A stretch of 64,000 nt of DNA from Leifsonia xyli subsp. cynodontis DSM 46306 (GTDB lineage Bacteria; Actinomycetota; Actinomycetes; Actinomycetales; Microbacteriaceae). Below, one piece after another: positions 20,741-29,877 of this stretch (the first letter of the stretch is position 1; every line of letters starts with the position of its first letter). Made by a program: the position numbers and the translations under genes. Below the pieces are notes generated by a model, which saw nothing but the letters and a program-made list of their open reading frames with translations, was not told where the DNA came from and did no database searches. The stretch covers positions 372,001 through 436,000 of the forward strand of contig NC_022438.1 in NCBI RefSeq assembly GCF_000470775.1. Reading direction: 5' to 3'.

Positions 20741-20758
20741 GCTGATTGCTAATTCAGC
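20741..20758. promoter_or_regulatory. Imperfect palindrome upstream of the MMPL exporter
   Basis: GCTGATT, a 4-base spacer GCTA and ATTCAGC form an inverted repeat (6 of 7 pairs) 38 bases before the start of the exporter gene. It is AT-richer than its surroundings. It looks like a MarR- or TetR-type operator, but no regulator gene is adjacent. Confidence 0.3.
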
Positions 20759-20796
20759 TAGGTAATCGGCCCGGCTAGCGACGGAAGGCGGTCGGG

Positions 20797-22989
20797 ATGT
20801 CGGGGTCGATCACGGGCGCGCCCGCCCGCTGGCTGCGTGTGGTCGTGCCCAGCGCGCTCATCCTCGTCTGGCTGCTGCTGGGCGGTCTCGGCGGGCCGAC
20901 GTTCGGGAAGCTCTCCGGCGTCTCGAGCAACGACCAGGCCGCCTTCCTGCCGGCGAGCGCCGAGTCGACCAGAGTGCAGGAGTGGCAGCAGCGGTTCACC
21001 GACTCTGAAGCGATCCCCGCGATCGTCGTCGTTCAGGCGGAGGAGTCCATCCCGAAGAGCGATCTGCCCGCTTACGTCCAGCTGGGTGCGAAGCTCGGCG
21101 AAGTGGACGGCGTCCAGCCGCCCGAGTCCGGCCAGAGCACGAGCGTGGCCGGCCCGATCCCGTCGGAGGACGGCCGCGCGGTCGAGTTCATCGTGCCGGT
21201 CGCCGACTCGGACGAGGTCAAGACCGTCGTCGCGGAGCTGCGGACCACGCTGCGAGACACCCTCCCCGACGGCGCCGAGGGCTGGGTGACCGGGCCGGCT
21301 GGGCTGACAGCGGACCTCGTGGCCGCGTTCGGTGGCATCGACGGCATCCTGCTGCTCGTCGCGGTCGTGGCGGTCTTCGTCATCCTCCTGCTGGTCTACC
21401 GTGCGCTTCTGCTGCCCTTCCTCGTGCTGCTTACGTCGGTGTTCGCCCTGTGCGCGGCCATCCTCGTCGTGTACTTCTTCGCGCTGTGGGGCTGGATCAA
21501 GCTGAGCGGGCAGAGTCAGGGCATCCTGTCGATCCTCGTCATCGGCGCGGCCACGGACTACTCGCTGCTGCTCGTCGCCCGCTACCGGGAGGCGCTGGAG
21601 CGCGACGAGTCGCGCTGGTCGGCGATCGTCACGGCGTGGAAGTCGGCTTTCGAACCGATCGTCGCCTCCGGCGCGACCGTGATCCTGGCGCTCCTGTGCC
21701 TGCTGTTCTCCGATCTGAACTCGAACAAGAGCCTGGGGCCGATCGCTGCCATCGGCATCGTCTTCTCGCTGCTCGCGGCGCTGACTCTGCTGCCGACGCT
21801 GCTCGCCGTCTTCGGGCGTGCGGCGTTCTGGCCCTTCCGGCCGAGGTACGCGGGTGAGCACGGTCACGAGCATCGGCATGTGGAGGAGGAGCGGATCGCT
21901 GGGCTCGGCGGCCTCCGCGGCCTCTGGCGCCGCGTCGGGACGCTAATCGCCCACCGTCCGCGCGTGACTTGGATCGTGTCGTTCGTCCTCCTCGCCGCCT
22001 GCGCTCTCGGGCTCACGCAGCTGAAGGCGAACGGCGTCGAGCAGACCGATGTCGTGCTGTCGCACTCCGACGCTGTCGAGGGGCAGAAGATCCTCGCGAA
22101 GCACTTCGACGCCGGCTCCGGTTCACCCGTGCTGATCGACGCGCGCGAAGCGGACGGGGAGGCGGTGCTCGCCGCCGCCGAGAGGAACGACGGGATCGCG
22201 TCGGCTATTCTCTACACGGGGAATGGGCGACCGGTGACCGGTCAGACGTCCGAGCCGATCGTCGCGGACGGCCGCGTGCTCATCCGGGCGACGCTGACCT
22301 CCGAGCCGGACTCGGCCGCCGCCGAGCGGGTGGTGCGGGAGCTGCGGGCGTCCCTGCCCGCGAGCGACTCCACCGTGCTCGTGGGCGGCGTCACCGCGAT
22401 CGCGCTCGACACGAACGACACCGCGCAGAGCAATCTGGCGAAGATCATCCCGATCGTGCTCGCGGTCATCCTCCTGATCCTGATGCTACTGTTGCGGTCG
22501 ATGCTGGCCCCGGTGCTGCTGATCGGCAGCGTCGTGCTCTCCTATGGCGCTGCGCTCGGTGTGTCGGCGCTCGTGTTCGATCAACTCTTCGGTTTCCCGG
22601 GGGCGGATGCCGCTGTGCCGCTGTTCGGGTTCGTGTTCCTCGTGGCGCTGGGGGTGGACTACAACATCTTCCTCATGACGCGCGTGCGCGAGGAGTCTCT
22701 GAGGATCGGAACGCGGCCGGGCATCCTGCGCGGGCTCGGGGTGACGGGCAGCGTGATCACCTCGGCCGGGGTCGTGCTCGCGGCGACTTTCGCGGCGCTC
22801 GCGGTCATCCCGATCCTCTTCCTCGTGCAGATCGCGTTCATCGTCGCCGTCGGGGTGCTGCTCGACACCGTCATCGTCCGGTCCCTGCTCGTGCCGGCGC
22901 TCTCGTACGACATCGGACGGGCCATCTGGTGGCCGTCGCGGCTGTGGCGGGACACGGCGCACCGTGAGGGCCGGGCGCAGAAAGACTGA
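20797..22989 (+). CDS. MMPL-family RND transporter
   Basis: 730 residues from ATG 20797. It has two homologous halves, each with an extracytoplasmic loop after the first helix and a cluster of five to six helices. The family signatures GAATDYSLLLVARYRE and LGVDYNIFLMTRVREE mark the proton-relay helices in each half. Related proteins in Actinobacteria export lipids, glycolipids or drugs using the proton gradient; the substrate here is not predictable. A His-rich cytoplasmic linker (EHGHEHRHVEEE) joins the halves. The gene appears complete and has its own upstream palindrome. Confidence 0.85.
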   Translation: MSGSITGAPARWLRVVVPSALILVWLLLGGLGGPTFGKLSGVSSNDQAAFLPASAESTRVQEWQQRFTDSEAIPAIVVVQAEESIPKSDLPAYVQLGAKLGEVDGVQPPESGQSTSVAGPIPSEDGRAVEFIVPVADSDEVKTVVAELRTTLRDTLPDGAEGWVTGPAGLTADLVAAFGGIDGILLLVAVVAVFVILLLVYRALLLPFLVLLTSVFALCAAILVVYFFALWGWIKLSGQSQGILSILVIGAATDYSLLLVARYREALERDESRWSAIVTAWKSAFEPIVASGATVILALLCLLFSDLNSNKSLGPIAAIGIVFSLLAALTLLPTLLAVFGRAAFWPFRPRYAGEHGHEHRHVEEERIAGLGGLRGLWRRVGTLIAHRPRVTWIVSFVLLAACALGLTQLKANGVEQTDVVLSHSDAVEGQKILAKHFDAGSGSPVLIDAREADGEAVLAAAERNDGIASAILYTGNGRPVTGQTSEPIVADGRVLIRATLTSEPDSAAAERVVRELRASLPASDSTVLVGGVTAIALDTNDTAQSNLAKIIPIVLAVILLILMLLLRSMLAPVLLIGSVVLSYGAALGVSALVFDQLFGFPGADAAVPLFGFVFLVALGVDYNIFLMTRVREESLRIGTRPGILRGLGVTGSVITSAGVVLAATFAALAVIPILFLVQIAFIVAVGVLLDTVIVRSLLVPALSYDIGRAIWWPSRLWRDTAHREGRAQKD

Positions 22990-23181
22990 CGCTCGCTCCG
23001 CGCCTGCCGAGACCGCGCCGCTCCCTTTCTGGGGAGTCTCCGTCCGCGTGTGCGCCTTCCGCCGATCCCGTCGTTCGATGTGCGAAGACCGAAGGAGGCG
23101 GATGGCCGGCAAGGGCCCCACGAGCGGCTCGCCGCGGACTCCGTTCTGACACCCGGCCCTCGACAGTGGAGGAGGCTGCCC

Positions 23182-24370
23182 ATGCCGCGCACCGAGGCCG
23201 TCATCGTCGACGCGGTCCGCACTCCGTCGGGGCGGGGGAAACCGGTCGGCGCGCTCTCCGGCGTCCACCCCGCCGACCTGCTCGCGGGTGTGCTCGCCGA
23301 ACTCGTGAACCGCACCGGTCTCGACCCGGTGCTGGTGGACGATGTGATCGGAGGATGCGTCACCCCGTCCGGGGAGCAGGCCGCCAACATCACGCGCACG
23401 GCCGTGCTCTCGTCCGGTCTGCCGGAGAGCGTTCCCGCTGTGACCATCGACCGGCAGTGCGGATCGAGCCAGCAGGCGGCGGCTTTCGCCGCTCAGGGCG
23501 TGATCGCCGGCGCGTACGACATCGTGATCGCCTGCGGGGTTGAGTCGATGAGCCGAGTGCCGATGGGCTCGAACGCGGGCGGCGCTTCCCCCAGCGGCGA
23601 ACTGCTGAGCGCGCGGTACCCCGATGGGCTCGTCAACCAGGGCGTCGCGGCCGAACTGGTCGCCAGCCGCTGGGGCCTCTCGCGAGCCGAACTGGACGAT
23701 TTCGCAGCGACGTCCCACCAGCGTGCCGCGGAAGCGGCGGCGGCGGGAGCCTTCGAGGGCGAGCTGATGCCGGTGCCCACACCGGGCAGCGGCAGCGTCA
23801 GCGCCGACGAGACCATCAGACCCGGCACGACCGTCGAGCGCCTGGCGCGACTCGCGCCCTCCTTCCGCACCGACGCGCTCGCGTCCCGTTTCCCGCAGCT
23901 GGAGTGGCAGATCACCCCGGGCAACTCCTCGCCGCTCACCGACAGCGCCTCGGCTGTGCTCATCATGGGCCGGGAGGCGGCGGAGCGGCTCGGGATGACG
24001 CCGCGCGCGGTTCCACTCCTTCGCGGTCGCGGGCAGCGATCCGCTCCTCATGCTGACGGGCATCGTGCCGGCCACACGCAAGCTGCTCGACCGCAGCGCA
24101 GTGGCGCTGGACGCGGTCGCCGCCTACGAGGTCAATGAGGCCTTCGCGCCGGTCCCGCTGCTCTGGCGCCGCGAGTTCGGTGCGGACCCCGGTCGGCTGA
24201 ACCCGCGCGGCGGCGCGATCGCCCTCGGCCATGCGCTCGGCTCCTCCGGAACGCGCCTGCTCGCGACGCTCCTCGGCGAACTCGAGGCGAGCGGCGGACG
24301 CTACGGACTCCAGACCATGTGCGAGGGCGGCGGCATGGCGAACGCCACCCTCATCGAGCTTCTGCGCTGA
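23182..24370 (+). pseudogene. Acetyl-CoA acyltransferase (thiolase), frameshifted
   Basis: ATG 23182 follows the ribosome site GGAGGAGG. The enzyme would cleave or form 3-ketoacyl-CoA. Active-site Cys93 (DRQCGSSQQ) is in the first frame. Near 24005 the frame shifts by one base and the protein resumes as FHSFAVAGSDPLLMLTGIVP, with the catalytic His in RGGAIALGHALG and the second Cys in TMCEGGGMANA. All catalytic residues survive, but no single frame encodes them. It lies 40 bases before a broken dehydrogenase, suggesting a lost two-gene fatty-acid or branched-chain oxidation operon. Confidence 0.85.
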
Positions 24371-24410
24371 CGGACACGGCGGCCAGCGCATCCCCGGCGA
24401 AAGGACAGTC

Positions 24411-25169
24411 ATGCAGATCGACGGATGCTCCGCCCTCGTCATCGGCGGCGCGAGCGGACTGGGCAATGCCACCGCTCGCGCCCTCACGGCGGCCGGCGCC
24501 CGCGTCGTCCTCCTCGACCTTCCCCGCTCGGAGGGCGAGAAGGCGGCGAACGCGCTCGGACCGTCCGCGCGCTTCGCCGCCGATGTCGCCGACGAAGGCC
24601 AGGTGCGGGAAGCGGTCGCCGTCGCCGTCGCGCTCGGCCCGCTCCGTGTCGTCGTCAACTGCGCGGGCATCGCCACCGCCCAGAAGGTGATCGGCCGGGA
24701 CGGGGTGCTCCCGCTCGAGAGCTTCGAGCGGGTCGTCCGCGTCAACCTGATCGGCACGTTCAATGTCATCCGCCTGGCGGCGGCCGCGATGGTCGAGACC
24801 AGCCCGCTGGGGGAGGAGCGCGGTGTGATCGTCAACACGGCCTCCGTCGCGGCGTTCGAGGGCCAGATCGGGTAGTCCGTCTATTCGGCGTCCAAGGGCG
24901 GCGTCGCTGCCCTGACGCTGCCGCTGGCGCGCGAGTTCGCCCGCAGCTTGATCCGTGTCGTGACGATCGCGCCGGGGCTCTTCGAGACGCCGATGATGGC
25001 GGGCCTGCCGCAGGCCGCGCAGCACTCGCTCGCGGCGCAAGTTCCGCACCCCTCCCGTCTCGGCAGCCCCGATGAGTAAGCTCGGCTTGTGCTCGCCATC
25101 GTCGCGAACCCGATGCTCAATGGAGAGACGATCCGGCTTGACGGCGGAATCCGAATGCAGCCCGAGTGA
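24411..25169 (+). pseudogene. Short-chain dehydrogenase (3-hydroxyacyl-CoA dehydrogenase type), two nonsense codons
   Basis: From ATG 24411 with an AAGGAC ribosome site. The NAD-binding motif GGASGLG is near residue 12 and NCAGIA follows. TAG at 24873-24875 replaces what is normally Gln or Ala just before the catalytic motif, which survives as VYSASKGG. A second in-frame stop, TAA 25077-25079, precedes LAIVANPMLNGETIRLDGG. The frame is otherwise continuous, so both lesions are point mutations. The type resembles HSD17B10-like 3-hydroxyacyl-CoA dehydrogenases, which fits its thiolase neighbour. Confidence 0.85.
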
Positions 25170-25232
25170 CCCCGTTTGACATCTCAAGCGGTATATTCCT
25201 CAGAGCCGGACCGATCGACCGAGGAGGCGCCA

Positions 25233-26208
25233 ATGCGAAAAGAGTACACGACGGGCGGGCACTACGTCATCGTCGGCGGCGAAGGCGCGGCGTTCTGCTC
25301 GGCGGACACCCCGGTGGACATCGTCAAGCGGCTCTACCGCGCGCTCATCGATGAGCGCGGCGCGGAGGGTGTGATACGCGCCATCCTGGCCCTCGACCAC
25401 AGTGCGATCTCGTCGCTCGGCGTCGTCGTCCGCGGTGCGGAGACGTGGCACGTCCTCGTCGCCGGGGTGGCCGAGGCGGTCGTTCTCAGCGCGGGGGAGG
25501 AGCGCAGCATCCATGGCTCCGGACGTTCTCACCTGGTCGGAGGTCACGGTGGCGCGGGCGGACGCCTTCCGTCTGGGCGAAGTCGACGCCCCGTTCGCCG
25601 CCGGTGACGCGCTGCCGTTCGAGGGCGGTGTCGTCCGGGCGGACGTGCTGAGCGTTGTGCTGACGGAGACGGGCACAGACGCCCCTGCGCCGGAGGAAAG
25701 GGGGGTCGGGAAACCGGGTGCTGTGGAACCTGCCGCCGCCGAACCCGTCGCGGTGGAGTCCGCCGAGGGTGGGCCCGCCGCTGCGGATGAGGCGGCGTCC
25801 GCTTCCGCAGCCTCCCCGGTCGCGAGCGCTCTGCCGCCCGGGGACGACCCCGCGAGCGGGCCCGTCCCCGGCGCGCACATCGTGCTCTCGACCGGGCGGG
25901 TGATCGAGCTGGACCGGCCTGTGCTGTTCGGCCGCGCCCCGCGCCCCTCCGTCCGCCCTGAGCTGTCAGGGCCGCGCCTGGTGACGCTGCCGCGCGCCTC
26001 GGCCGACGTCTCGCGGACGCACCTCCTGGTGGATGTGGCCGACGGCCTGGTCGCCGCCACCGACCTCGGCTCCCGGAACGGGACCGTCGTCACGCGGCCG
26101 GACGGCGAATCCATCCGGCTGACGGGCGGCGAGAGGACCTTTCTCGAACGCGGCGCCTGCTTCGAGCTCGGCGATGGCGTCTACGGAACCCTGGAGTTCG
26201 GCTGGTAG
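25233..26208 (+). pseudogene. FHA-domain protein, frameshifted
   Basis: ATG 25233 has a strong GAGGAGG ribosome site. The first 90 residues (YVIVGGEGAAFCSAD and so on) are an uncharacterised N-terminal domain. Near 25510 the frame shifts; the continuation APDVLTWSEVTVARADAF leads through an Ala/Pro-rich linker to a C-terminal FHA domain. That domain has GRAPRPS, DVSRTHLLVDV and DLGSRNGTVV, the phosphothreonine-binding residues. Such proteins usually belong to Ser/Thr kinase signalling or secretion clusters; none is adjacent here. Confidence 0.75.
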
Positions 26209-26233
26209 AGCGTTCACAGGGTGGCGCGTTCGT

Positions 26234-27688
26234 TCACAGGGCCGAGTGCGCCTCCAGGAACCTGTAGACATCCGAGTCGTCCACCCCGGGGAACGACCCG
26301 GACGGCAGCGGCGACAGGATGTGCGCGTGCAGCCGTGCGCTCGGCCACGCTCTGCCCGCCCAGCGTCCGGAGAGTTCCGCCGCCGGCCGCTTGCAGCACG
26401 ACTCGTCCGGGCAGCGTGACTCGGTGCGGATGGTCGTCTCGCGCCCGCGGAACCACTTGGCCTGGTCGAAGGGGACGCCGACGCTGATCGAGAAACCGCC
26501 GTCTGCGGTGCTTCCGACCTGGGTGGCGCACCAGTACGTCCCCGCCGGGGTGTCGGTGTACTGGTAGAGCTCGGTCGTCCGGTTCGCGTGGGTGAACGCC
26601 GTCCGCGCGCCCCACTTGCGGCAGACGACCTGGCCCTCGATCGACCCGGTGACATCCTTCGGCAGCGGCAGCCCGTCGTTCTCGTAGCCCTTGTACAGCG
26701 CGCCGTCGTCGCCGACGCGCAGGAAATGCAGGGTCATGTCGAGGTGGCTCGTCGCCAGGTTCGTCAGCCGCAGGGCCGCCGCCTCGTGGGTGACGCCGAA
26801 CGCGTCCCGGAAGTCTTCGACCGCGAGCTCCTTCTCCCGCTTCGCCTGGTCGAGGAAGGCGACTGCGGCCTCTCGAGGCATCAGGCAGCAGGCCGCGTAG
26901 TAGTTGATCTCCTGCCGCTGGCGCAGGAAGTCCGCGTAAATGCCCGGCCGTTCGTGCCCGAGCAGCCGGTGGGCCATTGCCTGGAGCGCCATCGAACGCA
27001 GGCCGTGGCCTCCGGGGATGGAGGCCGGCGGCAGGTAGATGCGCCCGTTCTCCAGGTCCGTGATCGAGCGGGTGGACCGCGGCAGATCGCTCGCGAAGAT
27101 CAGCTCGAAACCGAGTTGCTCGGCCATCACGCTGACTTCGCGGTGTGTGAGCGCGCCCCGAGTGTGCCCGGAGGCGCGCACCCTTTCCTCCGCCAGCGCC
27201 TCGATCTCGGGGAGGTAGTTGTGCTGCCTCCGCATCCGTTCGCGCAGTTCGGTGTTGGCCCGGCGCGCCTCCTCGGGGGTCGCGATGGCTTCGGACGCCC
27301 GCCGTGCGAGCTCCCGGTGCAGGCCGACGAGTACACGCAGCGTCTCCGTCGGCGTGCCTTTGGTCGGTTTGACCGCGGGCAGGCCGAGGGAGCCGTAGAG
27401 GGTGCTGCGCTCCGCCCGGGTGAGCTCGATCTCGAGCGCTGCCCGCTCGTCGGGCGGCTCCGCGGAGAGCAGGTCGGCCACCGGGACGCCGAGCGCGGCG
27501 GCGATGCCCGCGAGCAGTGTGACCCGGGGCTCGCGCTTGCCGTTCTCGATGAGGGAGAGCTGGCTGGCGGCGACCCCGGCGGCGGCGCCGAGCTCGTCGA
27601 GCGTCAGCCCGCGCTGCGTGCGGAAATGGCGGATGCGATGGCCGAGCGTGGCAGTGTCGGCGACGGGATCGGCGGCGAGCGGGTCCAT
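26234..27688 (-). CDS. RamB-like transcriptional regulator (XRE HTH plus short-chain fatty acyl regulator domain)
   Basis: 484 residues. An N-terminal XRE helix-turn-helix ([19 protein letters not shown], then [11 protein letters not shown]) is followed by a zincin-like IrrE domain ([17 protein letters not shown]). The C-terminal DUF2083 region has conserved [10 protein letters not shown] and a Cys cluster CPDESCC. Corynebacterium RamB, of the same architecture, controls acetate and gluconeogenic genes. Here the gene is divergent from PEP carboxykinase, with a perfect palindrome between them, so it probably regulates pckG and itself. An effector-sensing role for the C-terminal region is inferred from the family. 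Confidence 0.85.
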   Translation of the reverse strand: MDPLAADPVADTATLGHRIRHFRTQRGLTLDELGAAAGVAASQLSLIENGKREPRVTLLAGIAAALGVPVADLLSAEPPDERAALEIELTRAERSTLYGSLGLPAVKPTKGTPTETLRVLVGLHRELARRASEAIATPEEARRANTELRERMRRQHNYLPEIEALAEERVRASGHTRGALTHREVSVMAEQLGFELIFASDLPRSTRSITDLENGRIYLPPASIPGGHGLRSMALQAMAHRLLGHERPGIYADFLRQRQEINYYAACCLMPREAAVAFLDQAKREKELAVEDFRDAFGVTHEAAALRLTNLATSHLDMTLHFLRVGDDGALYKGYENDGLPLPKDVTGSIEGQVVCRKWGARTAFTHANRTTELYQYTDTPAGTYWCATQVGSTADGGFSISVGVPFDQAKWFRGRETTIRTESRCPDESCCKRPAAELSGRWAGRAWPSARLHAHILSPLPSGSFPGVDDSDVYRFLEAHSAL

Positions 27689-27704
27689 CTCTTCACGATA
27701 GCGA

Positions 27705-27720
27705 AAGAATCACGATTCTT
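27705..27720. promoter_or_regulatory. Palindromic operator between the RamB-like gene and pckG
   Basis: AAGAATC-AC-GATTCTT is a perfect 7+2+7 palindrome 16 bases upstream of the regulator start. Two weaker half-sites (AAATCGGATTC and GATTTCTCAC) follow toward pckG. It is the natural binding-site candidate for the divergent regulator. Confidence 0.6.
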
Positions 27721-27802
27721 AACCAGAAAATCGGATTCAAGACCTCGATTTCTCACAGATAGTGGATTCACCGCCGATCTTTCGACCGAGAGGACTGTCA
27801 GA

Positions 27803-29704
27803 ATGAGCATCGCCGAACTCCCGCTCACAGGAACCGACCGCGACGCATCCCGCGACACCACCCGCGCCGCCGACCGCGACACCGCGACAGCCCCGCCCAC
27901 CGCGTCCGCGTACACGGGGCTCGCGGCCCTCCACGCCTGGGTGGACGAGCTGGCGGCCCTCCTCCAGCCGGACGGCATCGTGTGGTGCGACGGCTCGCGG
28001 GGCGAGACCGACCGGCTCACCAAACAGCTGGTCGCCGAGGGCAAACTCATCCGCCTCAACCCGGAGTGGCGTCCCAACAGCTTCCTCTCCCGCACCGACC
28101 CCTCCGATGTCGCGCGCGTGGAGGACCGCACGTTCATCTGCTCGCTCGACGAAGCGGACGCGGGTCCGACGAACAACTGGCGCGAGCCGGAGGGGATGCG
28201 CGCCGAACTGCGCGCCGTCTTCGCCGGCAGCATGCGCGGACGCACGCTCTACGTCGTCCCCTTCTCGATGGGGCCGGTCGGCGGACCGCTCTCGCAGCTC
28301 GGCATCCAGCTGACCGACTCGGCCTACGTCGTTGTGAGCATGGGGATGATGACCCGCGTGACGAACACCGTGCTCGACTTGATCGCCGCCGGGCAGCCCT
28401 GGGTGCCCACGGTCCACAGCGTCGGCGCTCCGCTGGTGGATGAGGACGGCGTCCGCCACGAGGATGTCGCCTGGCCGTGCAACCCGCTCAAGTACATCGT
28501 CCAGTTCCCGGAGACGCGTGAGATCTGGTCCTACGGCTCCGGGTACGGCGGCAACGCCCTCCTGGCCAAGAAGTGCTTCGCGCTGCGGATCGCCTCGGTG
28601 ATGGCCCGGGACGAAGGCTGGCTGGCCGAGCACATGCTCATCGTCAAGGTGACCTCGCCCGAGGGCCGCGTCTTCCACTTCGCGGCGGCGTTCCCGTCGG
28701 CGTGCGGCAAGACCAACCTCGCGATGCTGAGGCCCGGCATCCCGGGCTGGACGGTCGAGACCGTCGGCGACGACATCGCCTGGCTGCGGCCCGGCCCGGA
28801 CGGTCGCCTGCGCGCGATCAATCCGGAGGCCGGTTTCTTCGGCGTCGCCCCCGGCACCGGCGAGCTCACCAACAAGGCCGCTGTCGAGACGCTGTGGGGC
28901 AACACGATCTTCACGAATGTCGCCCTCCGCGACGACGGCGATGTGTGGTGGGAGGGGCTCACCGTGGAGCCGCCCGCGCACCTGATCGACTGGGAGGGGA
29001 ACGACTGGACGCCGGCGAGCGGACGTCCGGCCGCGCATCCCAACTCCCGCTTCACGGTCTCGGCCGCGCAGTGCCCGGTCATCGCGGACGAGTGGGACGC
29101 CGTCGAAGGGGTGCCGATCGACGCCATCCTGTTCGGAGGCCGGCGGGCGACCAATGTGCCGCTGGTCGCCCAGGCCCGCGACTGGAAGCACGGTGTCTTC
29201 ATCGGCGCGACCATTGCCTCCGAGCAGACAGCCGCCGCGGAGGGGCCTGTCGGGGAGCTGCGCCGCGACCCGTTCGCGATGCTGCCCTTCTGCGGATACA
29301 ACATGGCCGACTACTGGGCGCACTGGCTCCGGATGGGCGAGGAGCTGGGCGTGGACGCTCCCGCGGTCTTTCAGGTGAACTGGTTCCGGAAGGGCGACGA
29401 CGGGCGCTTCCTCTGGCCGGGCTTCAGCGAGAACGCCCGCGTCATCGAGTGGATCGCGCGCCGCGTCGAGGGGAGCGCCGGCGCCGAAGAGACGCCGATC
29501 GGCCGCCTCCCGATCGCCGATGAGCTCGACCTCGACGGCCTCGGCCTGTCCGCAGAGGATCTCGCCGCGCTGTTCGACATCGACGCCGAGCGCTGGCTCG
29601 CCGAGTGCGATCTGACGGAGCAGTACTTCGCCCGCTTCGGCTCCCGGGTCCCCGCGGCCCTCACCGCCGAGCTGGCCTCCCTCCGTCACAAGCTTCGCGC
29701 CTAG
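27803..29704 (+). CDS. pckG: Phosphoenolpyruvate carboxykinase (GTP)
   Basis: 633 residues from ATG 27803. It converts oxaloacetate and GTP to PEP, GDP and CO2, the first committed step of gluconeogenesis. The kinase-type P-loop FPSACGKTN lies near residue 296, with [20 protein letters not shown] and [11 protein letters not shown] further on, all typical of the GTP-dependent family. The length is slightly above average because of a 35-residue Asp/Arg/Thr-rich N-terminal extension. Divergent regulator and operator upstream; an intergenic repeat follows its stop. Confidence 0.95.
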   Translation: MSIAELPLTGTDRDASRDTTRAADRDTATAPPTASAYTGLAALHAWVDELAALLQPDGIVWCDGSRGETDRLTKQLVAEGKLIRLNPEWRPNSFLSRTDPSDVARVEDRTFICSLDEADAGPTNNWREPEGMRAELRAVFAGSMRGRTLYVVPFSMGPVGGPLSQLGIQLTDSAYVVVSMGMMTRVTNTVLDLIAAGQPWVPTVHSVGAPLVDEDGVRHEDVAWPCNPLKYIVQFPETREIWSYGSGYGGNALLAKKCFALRIASVMARDEGWLAEHMLIVKVTSPEGRVFHFAAAFPSACGKTNLAMLRPGIPGWTVETVGDDIAWLRPGPDGRLRAINPEAGFFGVAPGTGELTNKAAVETLWGNTIFTNVALRDDGDVWWEGLTVEPPAHLIDWEGNDWTPASGRPAAHPNSRFTVSAAQCPVIADEWDAVEGVPIDAILFGGRRATNVPLVAQARDWKHGVFIGATIASEQTAAAEGPVGELRRDPFAMLPFCGYNMADYWAHWLRMGEELGVDAPAVFQVNWFRKGDDGRFLWPGFSENARVIEWIARRVEGSAGAEETPIGRLPIADELDLDGLGLSAEDLAALFDIDAERWLAECDLTEQYFARFGSRVPAALTAELASLRHKLRA

Positions 29705-29757
29705 CCGCCCCACCCGCCCTGTCCCGCCTCCTCGCCGCCCCGCTTCCCCCTGTCGCG

Positions 29758-29848
29758 CAGGGAGGAGAACCGCTCAGAATCCGGCCCAAACGTCCTCCTT
29801 TTCTTGCGTTTCGCCCGGATTCCGGCTCGATCTCCTCCCTTTCCGACG
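29758..29848. repeat. Dispersed GGGAGGAG/CTCCTCCC intergenic repeat
   Basis: AGGGAGGAG at 29759-29767 is complementary to CTCCTCCCT at 29832-29840 and could close a long hairpin. In between lie TCCTCCTTTTC and two GGATTCCGG/AGAATCCGG-like segments. The copy near 56532-56617 has the same order of blocks. It sits between the converging 3' ends of pckG and an ABC exporter. Confidence 0.6.
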
Positions 29849-29877
29849 GTCGCGTCGCGGGGTCGGTGGCCGCGGCG

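Noticed and set aside
26588..29704. An extended pckG with 400 extra N-terminal residues
   Set aside because: The extra part is antisense to the RamB-like gene; the proper ATG at 27803 lies in the divergent spacer.
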